From: Tenacibaculum larymnensis
GTDB lineage: Bacteria; Bacteroidota; Bacteroidia; Flavobacteriales; Flavobacteriaceae
Direction of reading: 5' to 3'
Assembly (NCBI RefSeq): GCF_028829235.1
Contig: NZ_JAIWJY010000001.1
Location: 1-64,000, forward strand
Length of the DNA stretch: 64,000 bases
Positions 45,013 to 53,639 of the stretch are shown one piece after another. The notes under the pieces were generated by a model that saw only the letters and a list, made by a program, of their open reading frames with translations, did not search any database and was not told where the DNA came from. Position numbers and translations under genes: made by a program. Each line of letters starts with the position of its first letter. Within the stretch, counting starts at the first letter, position 1.

Positions 45013-45338
45013 AATATAAAAATTTGGTTAGTTAATTTCCTACTCTATTTATAATAGGTTTTTCGGATTCCACCTTTTAAAATTCATAGTACTACCAAAC
45101 CTTTTTCATTTTATACCTCTATAATCACTATATATAGATTTCTTGCTTTAATAGCACTTCATTTCGACAATGCTAAGTTCAAAAATAAATAAACTCGACA
45201 TACAAAAAACACCATAAAACACTGATAATCAATCATGAAAACATTTTAAAACAGTATAAATGAAGTAGTTACTTTCCTTTTTGTTTTCAAATAGAATTCA
45301 ACTAATTTCGTTTAACACATATTTAGTGTTTAAAAACA
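45013..45338. other. AT-rich spacer before the trefoil and glutaminase genes
   Basis: This 326-bp divergent spacer has no ORF above 20 codons on either strand and no hairpin of note. TAATTTCG at 45304-45311 resembles a -7 box (one mismatch) for the glutaminase gene. No clear promoter is seen for the trefoil protein. Confidence 0.45.
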
Positions 45339-46250
45339 ATGAATTATAAAGAAATACTTGAAACTGTATATCAAAAAATAGCTCCTATTGAAAATGTTGG
45401 GGAGTTAGCTACCTATATTCCTGAATTAGCTACCATTGATGCTGATAAATTTGGCGTACATATTTCAACAGTTACTAATACTAATTTTGGATTAGGAAAC
45501 TTTCAAGAAAAATTTTCTATTCAAAGTATTGCTAAAGTATTATCACTTTGTTTGGCGTATAAGCATCTTGGTGAATCTATTTGGGACAGATTAGGTGTTG
45601 AGCCATCTGGAAATAGTTTTAATTCATTGATCCAACTAGAAACGGATAATGGTATTCCTAGAAATCCGTTTATCAACGCAGGTGCTATTGTAATTGCTGA
45701 TATTTTAATTAGTAGTTTGGTAAATCCTAAGGAAGATTTATTGAATTTCATTAAAAGTCTTTCTAAAAATAAAGACATTGACTACTCAGCAAAAATTGCA
45801 GCTTCAGAAAAATCGGTAGGATACAGAAATGTTGCCTTATGTAATTTTATTAAATCTTACGGAAACATATACAATGATCCTGAAGTGGTGCTTGATTTCT
45901 ATTTCGATTTATGTTCGTTGGAATTGACTTGCGAACAACTTTCTGAATTGTTTTTCTTCTTAGCCAATAACGGAAAAACACGACAAGGAGAACAAATATT
46001 GACCAAAAGTCAATCGAAAAGAATTAATGCACTAATGCAAACTTGTGGGTTTTATGACGAATCTGGTGAGTTTGCTTTTAAAGTTGGACTCGCAGGTAAA
46101 AGCGGAGTTGGCGGTGGTATTATTGCCATACACCCTAACCAGTATGCCATTGCTGTATGGAGCCCTAAACTGAACAAAAAAGGAAATTCCTACAGAGGTA
46201 TGCGCTTTTTAGAGGAGTTTACCACGCTTTCTGAACAGTCTATTTTTTAG
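45339..46250 (+). CDS. glsA: Glutaminase
   Basis: This enzyme hydrolyses glutamine to glutamate and ammonia. The 303-residue protein has the serine-beta-lactamase-like fold. The catalytic pair Ser63-x-x-Lys66 lies in FSIQSIAKVL, NPFINAGAIV is near 108-117, and GKSGVGGGIIAIHP contributes the C-terminal part of the site. Full length, no STAS or ankyrin extension. It is transcribed alone. Together with pruA it gives glutamate from two amino acids, fitting a protein-fed lifestyle (inference). Confidence 0.95.
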   Translation: MNYKEILETVYQKIAPIENVGELATYIPELATIDADKFGVHISTVTNTNFGLGNFQEKFSIQSIAKVLSLCLAYKHLGESIWDRLGVEPSGNSFNSLIQLETDNGIPRNPFINAGAIVIADILISSLVNPKEDLLNFIKSLSKNKDIDYSAKIAASEKSVGYRNVALCNFIKSYGNIYNDPEVVLDFYFDLCSLELTCEQLSELFFFLANNGKTRQGEQILTKSQSKRINALMQTCGFYDESGEFAFKVGLAGKSGVGGGIIAIHPNQYAIAVWSPKLNKKGNSYRGMRFLEEFTTLSEQSIF

Positions 46251-46363
46251 GTTTGATTTTTTACCTGATTTAAACTAACTTGGTTGACATTAGAATATGA
46301 ATTATTAAAACGGATTTATACTCTTAAAAGTTATAATACATTATAACCTATATCAAATAAAAA

Positions 46364-46912
46364 TTGACTGACTTAATATCAAAACATTTTACTGAAATCA
46401 TTGGATTGCTAGGTACTCTGCTAGGTGTTTTATTAGGAGCATTTCTTAACAAAATATCTAAATTTGGTCGAATAAAATTTTACTTAAATAATGTAAGTTT
46501 TAGTTTATTAGAACGAAGTGATTCTGGAGGTTATAATAAAACTCAAAAAATAAAGAAGCAGACTGAACTTCTCCACATCAGTATTGATTTTGATTTAATT
46601 AACACTTCCGAATATTCAAGAAAAATTCTAAGGGATGTAAAATTTGTGGCAACTGACCAAAAATCAAAAAATACAACAATCTTCAAAGATAACTCTACTA
46701 GGAAAAATTTAGATTATATGATTAAAGTAGATGACCTTAAACATATAAACCTTCAACCAAAAGAAATTAGAAATTTTAATTTGAGTGTTTATTTTAAAAA
46801 AGACTTTGATAAAATTTTGAAATCAAATTGGCATATAGAATACAGAACGCAAAATAATAAAGTTCAGAAATTTAAAATTAAAAAGAAAGACATGATACAA
46901 CACTATGTTTAA
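46364..46912 (+). CDS. Hypothetical membrane-anchored protein with TTG start
   Basis: This 182-residue protein has one N-terminal membrane helix (about 12-30: IIGLLGTLLGVLLGAFL) and a soluble beta-rich domain rich in Lys and Asn. No in-frame ATG lies before the helix, and a stop codon sits six bases upstream, so the start must be the TTG at 46364. I do not recognise the family. It follows glutaminase by 113 bp and ends at a terminator shared with the YceI gene. Confidence 0.6.
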   Translation: MTDLISKHFTEIIGLLGTLLGVLLGAFLNKISKFGRIKFYLNNVSFSLLERSDSGGYNKTQKIKKQTELLHISIDFDLINTSEYSRKILRDVKFVATDQKSKNTTIFKDNSTRKNLDYMIKVDDLKHINLQPKEIRNFNLSVYFKKDFDKILKSNWHIEYRTQNNKVQKFKIKKKDMIQHYV

Positions 46913-46963
46913 TTCATTACACCTGATTTTCACTCAACAAACCATATGATAACCGTTAACAAA

Positions 46964-46997
46964 AGCCTACAAAATTTAAAACATTGTAGGCTCTTTT
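46964..46997. terminator. Intrinsic terminator between convergent genes
   Basis: A 9-bp stem (agcctacaa / ttgtaggct) with an 11-nt loop has A and T runs on the outer sides. It lies between the TTG-start hypothetical gene and the YceI gene. Confidence 0.75.
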
Positions 46998-47007
46998 ATA
47001 TATTCAA

Positions 47008-47643
47008 TTAACTCAACTCAATTTTCATATTTAAATACAACCATTTGGTAGGAACGTTTGATGATTGCCCGTTTACTAATTTATCATAATCAATCCCCCA
47101 GTCTAATAAATTTACTTGACCTTGCAATACCAGTTCGCTAGACATGCTTTCGTATGAATTTCTAATTCCAGTTGCAAAAAATTTCACTTCTCTTTCAACT
47201 CCTTTAATAGACATCATTCCGTTAATTTGATACCAATCTACCCCCATCACAAAAACATTCGTAGTTCTAAATGTTATGTTATCGTTTTGATCATTAATAA
47301 ACACTCCTTTGGTTTTAATTCTTGCAGTTAAATCAGCCTCATCACCTCTACATACTCTAAATGAGTTTGGGTCAACCTCAAACGAAATACGCATGTTTTC
47401 TAACGGGTTTCCAGCATCCATTCGTACAGGGATATCCACTTTTAAATCGTTTACAATACCACCAAACGGTGTACTACAATGTCCGTGTGTTACAAACATA
47501 TTAATTGTTTGATTTTTCACAGTTTCTCTTACCTCTTTTATTTCTTTTGGTGTAACTGTTGAAGTACTTTTAGCAAATCCGCTTACAAGTACTATAACTA
47601 ACAATGCCCCAACTAACAAAATTCTATTTTTAATGGTTTTCAT
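47008..47643 (-). CDS. YceI-family periplasmic protein
   Basis: This 211-residue protein is of the YceI family (lipocalin-like barrel that binds isoprenoid or similar lipids in known members). A signal peptide (about 1-25, ending SGFAKS) is followed by the barrel, with MSIKGVEREVKFFATG as the family-typical pattern. Start: the frame extends 27 bp upstream to 47670, but a TAnnTTTG box covers 47668-47675, and from 47643 the protein starts MKTIKNRILLVGAL, a normal signal peptide. I prefer 47643. No cytochrome b561 partner is nearby. The ligand is unknown. Confidence 0.82.
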   Translation of the reverse strand: MKTIKNRILLVGALLVIVLVSGFAKSTSTVTPKEIKEVRETVKNQTINMFVTHGHCSTPFGGIVNDLKVDIPVRMDAGNPLENMRISFEVDPNSFRVCRGDEADLTARIKTKGVFINDQNDNITFRTTNVFVMGVDWYQINGMMSIKGVEREVKFFATGIRNSYESMSSELVLQGQVNLLDWGIDYDKLVNGQSSNVPTKWLYLNMKIELS

Positions 47644-47667
47644 ACTATTCGTTTTTAAAGTTTTCAT

Positions 47668-47675
47668 CAAAACTA
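47668..47675 (-). promoter_or_regulatory. -7 box of the YceI gene
   Basis: The minus strand reads TAGTTTTG, an exact match 24 bp before the chosen ATG. It overlaps the alternative upstream ATG, which supports the shorter start. Confidence 0.5.
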
Positions 47676-47798
47676 TCGCAACCTTACGTTAAAAGTGTAA
47701 ATCAATTGTCAAAAAAGTGTAAAAAAGCTTTAACCAGTGTACTTTTATTTAAATTTACCTCCAAAAACCACTAAAGTCTATTTTTCTAACACTTTAAA

Positions 47799-48920
47799 AT
47801 GTCACAAAAAACTCAACTTAAAGAAGTCGCCAAACTATTTTTTAAACTAGGTTGTATTGCTTTTGGCGGACCTGCTGCGCATATTGCCATGATGGAAGAT
47901 GAAGTTGTTAAAAAAAGAAAATGGATGACTCAGCAACATTTTCTAGATTTAATGGGAGCTACCAATTTAATACCAGGACCAAACTCTACTGAAATGACCA
48001 TGCACTGCGGACATGAAAGAGCTGGTTGGAAAGGGTTAATTGTAGCTGGTTTTTGTTTTATTTTTCCTGCCGTAGTAATTACATCAATAGTAGCGTGGTT
48101 ATACCAAGAATATGGTCAGCTTCCTAAAGTTGAACCCTTCATTTACGGAATAAAACCAGCAGTAATCGCCATTATTGTTATGGCAGCTTATCGATTAGGT
48201 AAAAAAGCCGTAAAAAATACATCTTTAGCTATTTTAGGATTAATCACTTTAGTTGCTTGCCTTTTAGGCGTTAATGAAATAGCGGCTTTATTTGGCTGTG
48301 GCTTACTAGGTGCATTACTCTATTTTTTCAACCAAAACCGTACTAATTTAACCAGCATACTTCCTTTTTTTCTATTTCAAGCAAGTGAAACGCTTCAAGC
48401 CAACAACCTGAAAATTTTATTGACCTTTTTAAAAGTTGGTGCAATTTTATATGGAAGTGGTTATGTATTATTTGCTTTTTTAGATGCAGAACTGGTTGCT
48501 AACGGATGGCTTTCTAGACAGGTACTAATAGATGCTGTTGCTGTAGGGCAAATAACTCCAGGTCCTGTTTTATCTACCGCTACTTTTATTGGTTGGCAAA
48601 TGAATGGAATAACGGGTGCACTGGTAGCAACTATTGGAATATTTTTACCATCCTTCTTTTTTGTTTTAGTTTTAAATCCGTTGATTCCTAAAATGAGGAA
48701 ATCGAAGCTTATTGGTGCTATTTTAGATGCTGTAAATGTAGCAGCCGTTGCCTTAATTATTGCTGTTTGTATAACAATGGCTAAAGATACAGTTACAGAT
48801 TGGCGCACTATTGTTATTGCCATCATAAGTCTGCTTGCTGTTTTTTTTAAAAAAAAAGTAAACAGCGCTTTTATTGTTTTAGGAGGTGCTATGTTAGGAT
48901 ATATTTTAACTTTTTGGTAA
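47799..48920 (+). CDS. chrA: Chromate transporter ChrA
   Basis: This is a full-length two-domain CHR-family membrane transporter of 373 residues that exports chromate in known members. The two homologous halves are visible: KLGCIAFGGPAAHIAMMEDE starts the first and LIDAVAVGQITPGPVLSTATF lies in the second; NLIPGPNSTEMTMHCG is also typical. About eleven membrane helices are expected. It stands between a YceI gene and a helicase, with no chrB regulator nearby. Other anions are possible substrates in many homologues. Confidence 0.9.
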   Translation: MSQKTQLKEVAKLFFKLGCIAFGGPAAHIAMMEDEVVKKRKWMTQQHFLDLMGATNLIPGPNSTEMTMHCGHERAGWKGLIVAGFCFIFPAVVITSIVAWLYQEYGQLPKVEPFIYGIKPAVIAIIVMAAYRLGKKAVKNTSLAILGLITLVACLLGVNEIAALFGCGLLGALLYFFNQNRTNLTSILPFFLFQASETLQANNLKILLTFLKVGAILYGSGYVLFAFLDAELVANGWLSRQVLIDAVAVGQITPGPVLSTATFIGWQMNGITGALVATIGIFLPSFFFVLVLNPLIPKMRKSKLIGAILDAVNVAAVALIIAVCITMAKDTVTDWRTIVIAIISLLAVFFKKKVNSAFIVLGGAMLGYILTFW

Positions 48921-48946
48921 ATCTTAAAGTATAACTCCTTTTAGCC

Positions 48947-48954
48947 TACCTTTG
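48947..48954 (+). promoter_or_regulatory. -7 box of the second helicase gene
   Basis: TACCTTTG, an exact match, lies 14 bp before the ATG at 48969. No TTG at -33 spacing. The leader would be very short. Confidence 0.5.
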
Positions 48955-48968
48955 CAAAAAAATATTTG

Positions 48969-50201
48969 ATGCAGTTTTCAGACCTACAACTTAGCAAGTC
49001 TATCTTAAAAGCACTTACCGAAGAAAGACACCACAAACCAACGCTAGTACAACAAGAAGTAATTCCGTTAGTACTTAACAAAAAGGATGTGATTGTAGCT
49101 GCACAAACAGGTACTGGTAAAACAGCTGCTTTTGCGTTGCCTATTATTCAAGGGCTTTCTAAAGAAGAAGATGTTGAAAAAAGAGCAAAAAAAATCAAAG
49201 CTTTAATTGTAAGTCCTACTCGAGAACTGGCTATTCAAATTGAAGAAAATTTTAAAGCGTATAGTAAGTATACTAATTTAAGAAGCACTGTTATATACGG
49301 AGGTATGTCTACGCAACCTCAAAAAGATGTATTAGCAAAAGGAGTTGATATTTTAATTGCTACTCCAGGTCGTTTTATCGATTTACACAAACAAGGTAGT
49401 ATTGATGTTAGACAACTAAAAACATTGGTGCTAGACGAAGCTGATTTAATGCTAGACATGGGCTTTATTGACGATGTACAGAAAATAGAAGAGTTATGTC
49501 CGCGTAAAAAACAAACCTTATTGTTTTCTGCTACGATGCCTGATAAGGTAAATGATTTAGCAAAATCGATGTTGCGCAATCCTGAAAAAGTAGATATTTC
49601 ACCTGCGGAAACCACTTCTAAAAACATTGGTCAGTTACTATACTACACCCCTAAAAAACACAAAGTAGATTTGTGTTTGCACTTACTACGAAACACCATA
49701 AAAGGACGCATCATTATATTTCGTCGTACCAAATTTGGAGTTGATAAGTTAGAAAAAACACTACAAAAAAACGGTTATAAAGCAACCAGTGTACATGGTG
49801 ATAAATCGCAAAACTTGCGTAATCAAGCCATAGAAGACTTCAAAAATAACAAAGCCAATATTTTAATTGCCACTGATGTTGCTGCCAGAGGAATTGATGT
49901 AAGCAAAGTCGATGCTGTAATTAATGTAGATTTACCAAACATTCCTGAAACGTATGTACACCGAATTGGTAGAACAGGTAGAGCTGGTAAATCTGGAATT
50001 GCTTTTTCGTTATGTAGCGCCGATGAAACTTCTTACATCAAAGCAATTCAAGAATTTATGGATAGAACTATAAAAATTGTAGAAGACCATCCATTCCCTC
50101 TAGCAAAACCAAAGAAGAAAAAACAACCCAACACTGTTAGTAAACACAAAAAAGGAAGAAAATCAGAAGCTTCTAAAAAGAAGAAAAAACGCTGGTATTA
50201 A
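48969..50201 (+). CDS. DEAD-box RNA helicase with basic C-terminal tail
   Basis: This is an RNA helicase of 410 residues. It has the Q motif (HKPTLVQQEVIP), AQTGTGKT, a canonical DEAD motif (VLDEADLMLDMGF), SATMPDKV, and the RGIDVSKV and HRIGRTGRAG motifs. A short Lys-rich tail (about 378-410) follows. The preceding TTG at 48966 is in frame, but the ATG three bases later is a better start. It is similar to the RhlE group. It is separate from the DEVD helicase at 27.2 kb; the two are clearly different proteins. Confidence 0.93.
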   Translation: MQFSDLQLSKSILKALTEERHHKPTLVQQEVIPLVLNKKDVIVAAQTGTGKTAAFALPIIQGLSKEEDVEKRAKKIKALIVSPTRELAIQIEENFKAYSKYTNLRSTVIYGGMSTQPQKDVLAKGVDILIATPGRFIDLHKQGSIDVRQLKTLVLDEADLMLDMGFIDDVQKIEELCPRKKQTLLFSATMPDKVNDLAKSMLRNPEKVDISPAETTSKNIGQLLYYTPKKHKVDLCLHLLRNTIKGRIIIFRRTKFGVDKLEKTLQKNGYKATSVHGDKSQNLRNQAIEDFKNNKANILIATDVAARGIDVSKVDAVINVDLPNIPETYVHRIGRTGRAGKSGIAFSLCSADETSYIKAIQEFMDRTIKIVEDHPFPLAKPKKKKQPNTVSKHKKGRKSEASKKKKKRWY

Positions 50202-50245
50202 ACTTTTTATAAAAAATAACATTAAAAATAGTTGGTATTTTATTT

Positions 50246-50266
50246 ATTAATCGTAATATTGCAATA
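50246..50266 (+). promoter_or_regulatory. Candidate ArsR operator upstream of arsR
   Basis: The core taatcgtaatattgcaata ends 13 bp before the arsR start. The same 21-bp segment, with one base changed, occurs at 50624-50644 before the next gene. The central gtaatattgc is a near-palindrome. Two copies at the same distance from two starts suggest binding by ArsR. Confidence 0.7.
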
Positions 50267-50279
50267 TAATAATTAATCA

Positions 50280-50609
50280 ATGGGGTTAACCAAGTCTGAA
50301 ATATTCACTGAAGAGCAAAATCAATTAGCTACGATTGCGAAAGTGTTAGGGCACCCAGCTCGTATTGCTATTGTACAACACTTATTCAAATTGAATTCTT
50401 GTGTTTGTGGTGATTTGGTAAATGAAATCGGTTTGGCACAACCTACTATTTCGCAACATTTAAAAGAGTTAAAAAAAGTTGGTATTATTAAAGGAACTAT
50501 AGAAGGAACTAGCGTTTGCTATTGTATTAATCCATCAACATGGAAAGAAATAAAAAACTTACTTTCTTCTTTTTTAAACCTTGACGTGAATAACCAAAGC
50601 TGTTGCTAA
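50280..50609 (+). CDS. arsR: ArsR-family metalloid-responsive repressor
   Basis: This 109-residue winged-helix repressor is of the ArsR/SmtB family. The DNA-reading helix-turn-helix is LAQPTISQHLKELKKVG (about 52-68). The metal site in the third helix is SCVCGDL, with Cys41 and Cys43 corresponding to the ELCVCDL motif of arsenite sensors. Further Cys occur as CYC (80, 82) and a C-terminal CC (108, 109). The gene is followed by DUF6428 and an ArsC-like gene. It probably represses itself and the next gene through the twin operators (inference). Confidence 0.92.
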   Translation: MGLTKSEIFTEEQNQLATIAKVLGHPARIAIVQHLFKLNSCVCGDLVNEIGLAQPTISQHLKELKKVGIIKGTIEGTSVCYCINPSTWKEIKNLLSSFLNLDVNNQSCC

Positions 50610-50623
50610 AAAAATTTGGAATC

Positions 50624-50644
50624 ATTAATCGTAATATTACAATA
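50624..50644 (+). promoter_or_regulatory. Candidate second ArsR operator before the DUF6428 gene
   Basis: This 21-bp copy differs from the segment at 50246-50266 by one base. Here the centre gtaatattac is a perfect 10-bp palindrome. It ends 12 bp before the DUF6428 ATG, almost the same distance as the first copy from arsR. Confidence 0.72.
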
Positions 50645-50656
50645 AATACTATAACC

Positions 50657-51124
50657 ATGAAACTATCAGAAATCAAACAACATTTAAGCGCATTAAAAAC
50701 TATTGCTTTTCAATTACCTGACGGTAGCCTAGTTCCTAATCATTTTCACGTAACTGAAGTAGGAAAAGTTACTAAAAACTTTATCGACTGCGGTGGAACA
50801 ATTAGAAATGAAGAAGTAGTTAACTTCCAATTATGGAATGCTAATGATTATGATCATCGTTTACATCCGGAAAAATTAATCCATATTATTGAATTATCAG
50901 AAAAAGTATTAAATATTCCTGATTTAGAAATTGAAGTAGAATACCAAGGAAGTACTATTGGAAAGTATGGATTAGACTTTGACGGAACCAACTTCTTACT
51001 AACCACAAAACAAACGGATTGTTTAGCGAAAGATAACTGCGGAATTCCAACAGAAAAGCCAAGAGTAAAACTATCAGATTTACAAAAACAAACTGCTTGT
51101 GAACCAAATTCAGGGTGCTGCTAA
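50657..51124 (+). CDS. DUF6428 family protein of the arsenic cassette
   Basis: This 155-residue protein has its start at the ATG at 50657 (MKLSEIKQHL). The longer frame begins inside the arsR region and would read through the operator, so it is rejected. The body is a mixed alpha/beta fold with HFHVTEVGKVTKNFIDCGG. The C terminus is Cys-rich and ends ACEPNSGCC, with a further pair of Cys at QTDCLAKDNC. DUF6428 genes recur in Bacteroidota arsenic operons. The Cys tail could bind arsenite or serve as a chaperone-like donor (inference); there is no proven function. Confidence 0.82.
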   Translation: MKLSEIKQHLSALKTIAFQLPDGSLVPNHFHVTEVGKVTKNFIDCGGTIRNEEVVNFQLWNANDYDHRLHPEKLIHIIELSEKVLNIPDLEIEVEYQGSTIGKYGLDFDGTNFLLTTKQTDCLAKDNCGIPTEKPRVKLSDLQKQTACEPNSGCC

Positions 51125-51125
51125 T

Positions 51126-51752
51126 ATGAATACACAAACCTCATCTCTATTTACTGAAATACAACAAACTCTTTCAAGTTTACCAACTGTTTCAGAAGAG
51201 CGAAAACAAGTTTTACAACCTCTTGTAAGTTACATTCAGGAAAAACTGAACAATAAAGAAGTCATAAATCTGAATTTTATTTGTACTCATAACTCAAGAA
51301 GAAGTCATTTGTCGCAAGTATGGGCACAAACAATGGCTTTTTATTATCAAATTCCAAATGTCCTTTCTTATTCAGGAGGAACAGAAGCTACTGCTATGAA
51401 TGCAACAGTTGTAGATACTTTAGTAGGTAACGGATTTAAGATTCAGCAATTATCTGAAGGTACAAACCCTATTTATGCAATTAAGTACGCAGAAAACACG
51501 CCTTCTATAATAGGTTTTTCTAAAAAATATGATGATACGTTTAACCCTACCTCAGCATTTTGTGCTATCATGACCTGCTCACAAGCCGACGAAGGGTGTC
51601 CTTTTATAGCAAGTGCTGATAAAAGGATTCCTATTACTTATGAAGATCCTAAATTATACGACGGTACATCTTCTGAAAAAGAGAAATACTTAGAGCGTAG
51701 TTTACAAATTGCAGCTGAAATGCACTATGTGTTTTCTACTGTAAAAAATTAA
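51126..51752 (+). CDS. Low-molecular-weight phosphatase / ArsC-like arsenate reductase
   Basis: This 208-residue protein has the LMW phosphatase fold with an N-terminal helical extension of about 50 residues. The active site is the CX5R loop Cys53-THNSR-Arg59 in FICTHNSRRSHLS. Additional Cys in FCAIMTCSQADEGCPF could act as redox partners, as in thioredoxin-coupled ArsC. The start is set at 51126, one base after the DUF6428 stop; the frame upstream of that lies inside the DUF6428 gene. The gene end overlaps the convergent rsmG by four bases. Arsenate reduction is likely from the context; a phosphatase role is possible. Confidence 0.83.
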   Translation: MNTQTSSLFTEIQQTLSSLPTVSEERKQVLQPLVSYIQEKLNNKEVINLNFICTHNSRRSHLSQVWAQTMAFYYQIPNVLSYSGGTEATAMNATVVDTLVGNGFKIQQLSEGTNPIYAIKYAENTPSIIGFSKKYDDTFNPTSAFCAIMTCSQADEGCPFIASADKRIPITYEDPKLYDGTSSEKEKYLERSLQIAAEMHYVFSTVKN

Positions 51753-52378
51753 CCTTTGAATTTCATAGGTAAATGCACTACTTTTTTGGTTTCGAAGAAA
51801 TCTTCTTCAAAAAAGTCAGGCAAGTTATAAATGGTGGCTTTAGGGAAGTTCGCAAGTTCTTCTGTAAGGTCACCACCTTTTAAATATAAAATTCCATTTT
51901 TAAGTGCATGATTTTGTTTTTTATGCACTTTATTTTTCACCCAACGGTGAAACGTTTCCATTTGTGCTACTGCTCTACTTACAATAAAATCGTAGGTGTC
52001 GTCTACTTCTTCAACACGTCCATGTGTCGTTTTCACATTCTGTAAACCTAATCCTTCAGCAACTTCATTCACTACTTTTATCTTTTTTCCAATAGAATCT
52101 ACCAAATGAAATTGTGTTTCTGGGAATAAAATAGCTAACGGAATTCCTGGAAAACCTCCACCAGTACCTACATCCATTACTTTGGCTCCTGCTTTAAACT
52201 CCATAACCTTCGCTATTCCTAACGAATGTAATACGTGGCGTAAATACAATTCATCAATATCTTTTCGAGAAACAACATTAATTTTTAAATTCCAATCTTG
52301 ATACAGTTCTTGCAACTTAGAAAATTGTTCTAATTGCTTTTCTGATAAATTGTCAAAGTATTTTTTTATAAGTTCCAT
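51749..52378 (-). CDS. rsmG: 16S rRNA (guanine527-N7)-methyltransferase RsmG
   Basis: RsmG methylates G527 of 16S rRNA; its loss gives low-level streptomycin resistance. The 209-residue protein has the SAM-binding motif VMDVGTGGGFPGIPLAILFP and the C-terminal FIVSRAVAQMETF. It is convergent with the ArsC-like gene, overlapping its end by four bases. A TATTTTTG box lies 20 bp upstream at 52398-52405 on the minus strand. Full length and normal. Confidence 0.95.
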   Translation of the reverse strand: MELIKKYFDNLSEKQLEQFSKLQELYQDWNLKINVVSRKDIDELYLRHVLHSLGIAKVMEFKAGAKVMDVGTGGGFPGIPLAILFPETQFHLVDSIGKKIKVVNEVAEGLGLQNVKTTHGRVEEVDDTYDFIVSRAVAQMETFHRWVKNKVHKKQNHALKNGILYLKGGDLTEELANFPKATIYNLPDFFEEDFFETKKVVHLPMKFKG

Positions 52379-52397
52379 GAAGTGATTTTTTCCGCTG

Positions 52398-52405
52398 CAA
52401 AAATA
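52398..52405 (-). promoter_or_regulatory. -7 box of rsmG
   Basis: The minus strand reads TATTTTTG, an exact match, 19 bp before the rsmG ATG. No -33 TTG at normal spacing. Confidence 0.45.
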
Positions 52406-52496
52406 AAAAACTAATTGGTATTGTTAATTTTTATGTAAAAGATATTAATCTAGTTAAAAAGTTAACCTTTAGCAATAACCGTGAACCAAAAACGTT

Positions 52497-52504
52497 TATT
52501 TTTG
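52497..52504 (+). promoter_or_regulatory. -7 box of the desaturase gene
   Basis: TATTTTTG, an exact match, lies 19 bp before the desaturase ATG. No TTG at -33 spacing. It probably also serves the aminotransferase gene downstream. Confidence 0.5.
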
Positions 52505-52523
52505 CGGTACAAACAAACAACAA

Positions 52524-53615
52524 ATGAAGACAGTAAACTTCTCAAGAATAGACAAAGCTAAGTTTTTTAGAACTCTAAATAAAAGAGTTAACACTTACTT
52601 TAAAGAAAACAATATTAAGCGTACAGGTAACTGGAAACTATATTCAAAAGCTATTATTATGTTAGCTATGTTTATCGTTCCGTTCATATTAATTTTAACT
52701 GTTGATATGTCGCAATGGATAAAATTAGCACTTGCTATTGTAATGGGTATTGGAATGGCTGGAGTTGGAATGAATGTGATGCACGATGCCAACCACGAAT
52801 CTTTTTCTAGTAAAAAATGGGTAAATAAGCTTTTTGGAAGCAGTATTTATATTTTAGCAGGTAATGTGTATAACTGGAAAGTACAACACAATGTATTACA
52901 CCATACATACACAAACATTCAAGACCATGATGAAGATATGGATGCTGGTAGGATTATTCGTTTTTCAAAACACACACAATGGTTATGGATTCATAAATTC
53001 CAAAAATATTATTCAATCTTTTTATACGGATTGTTAACTATTAACTGGGCTATTACTACCGATTTTAAACAAATGCACAGTTATTTAAAGCGTAAGTTAT
53101 CGTATGGTGAGTTTCCAAATCCAGCTAAAGAGTGGACTAAATTAGTAGTTTCTAAAGTTATTTATTATTCTCTTTGGATTGTATTACCAATCGCTGTGAT
53201 GAATGTTGCTTGGTGGAAAGTATTAATCGGATTTTTTGTGATGCACTATACTGCAGGAATCATTTTAAGTGTGGTTTTCCAATTAGCGCACATTGTTCCT
53301 AAAACAAAAACCCCATTACCAGATGAAGATGGTAATATGAAAAACACATGGGCTATTCACCAATTATACACTACAGCAAATTTTGCTCCTAGAAATTGGT
53401 TTATCAACTTTTACACAGGTGGTTTAAACCATCAGGTAGAACACCATATTTTCCCTAATATTTCTCATATTCATTATAATAAGTTAGCTCAAATTGTAAA
53501 AGAAACTGCTATGGAATTTAACCTTCCTTACAACGAATACAATACTACACGTAGAGCAGTTATTGAGCACTTTAGACACTTAGCTGAATTAGGAAAAAAA
53601 CCGCAATTAGCATAA
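52524..53615 (+). CDS. Membrane fatty acid desaturase
   Basis: This 363-residue di-iron membrane desaturase introduces double bonds into acyl chains. The three His boxes are complete: HDANHE (near 90), HNVLHHTY (near 128) and HQVEHH (near 307). Four or more membrane helices surround them. The last box HQVEHH is the QxxHH type of front-end/acyl-lipid desaturases. No cytochrome b5 domain is fused. It is followed by an aminotransferase gene after 24 bp, perhaps on the same message. The acyl position cannot be read from sequence. Confidence 0.92.
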   Translation: MKTVNFSRIDKAKFFRTLNKRVNTYFKENNIKRTGNWKLYSKAIIMLAMFIVPFILILTVDMSQWIKLALAIVMGIGMAGVGMNVMHDANHESFSSKKWVNKLFGSSIYILAGNVYNWKVQHNVLHHTYTNIQDHDEDMDAGRIIRFSKHTQWLWIHKFQKYYSIFLYGLLTINWAITTDFKQMHSYLKRKLSYGEFPNPAKEWTKLVVSKVIYYSLWIVLPIAVMNVAWWKVLIGFFVMHYTAGIILSVVFQLAHIVPKTKTPLPDEDGNMKNTWAIHQLYTTANFAPRNWFINFYTGGLNHQVEHHIFPNISHIHYNKLAQIVKETAMEFNLPYNEYNTTRRAVIEHFRHLAELGKKPQLA

Positions 53616-53639
53616 ATCAACATACAACATAACAACACA

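Noticed and set aside
50603..50656. Longer start of the DUF6428 gene
   Set aside because: The added residues run through the second operator copy; the ATG at 50657 gives a compact start.
47799..51752. A metal-resistance island formed by chrA and the ars cassette
   Set aside because: A YceI gene lies before chrA and a helicase with its own promoter lies between chrA and arsR; base composition is like the neighbours and no mobile element borders are seen.
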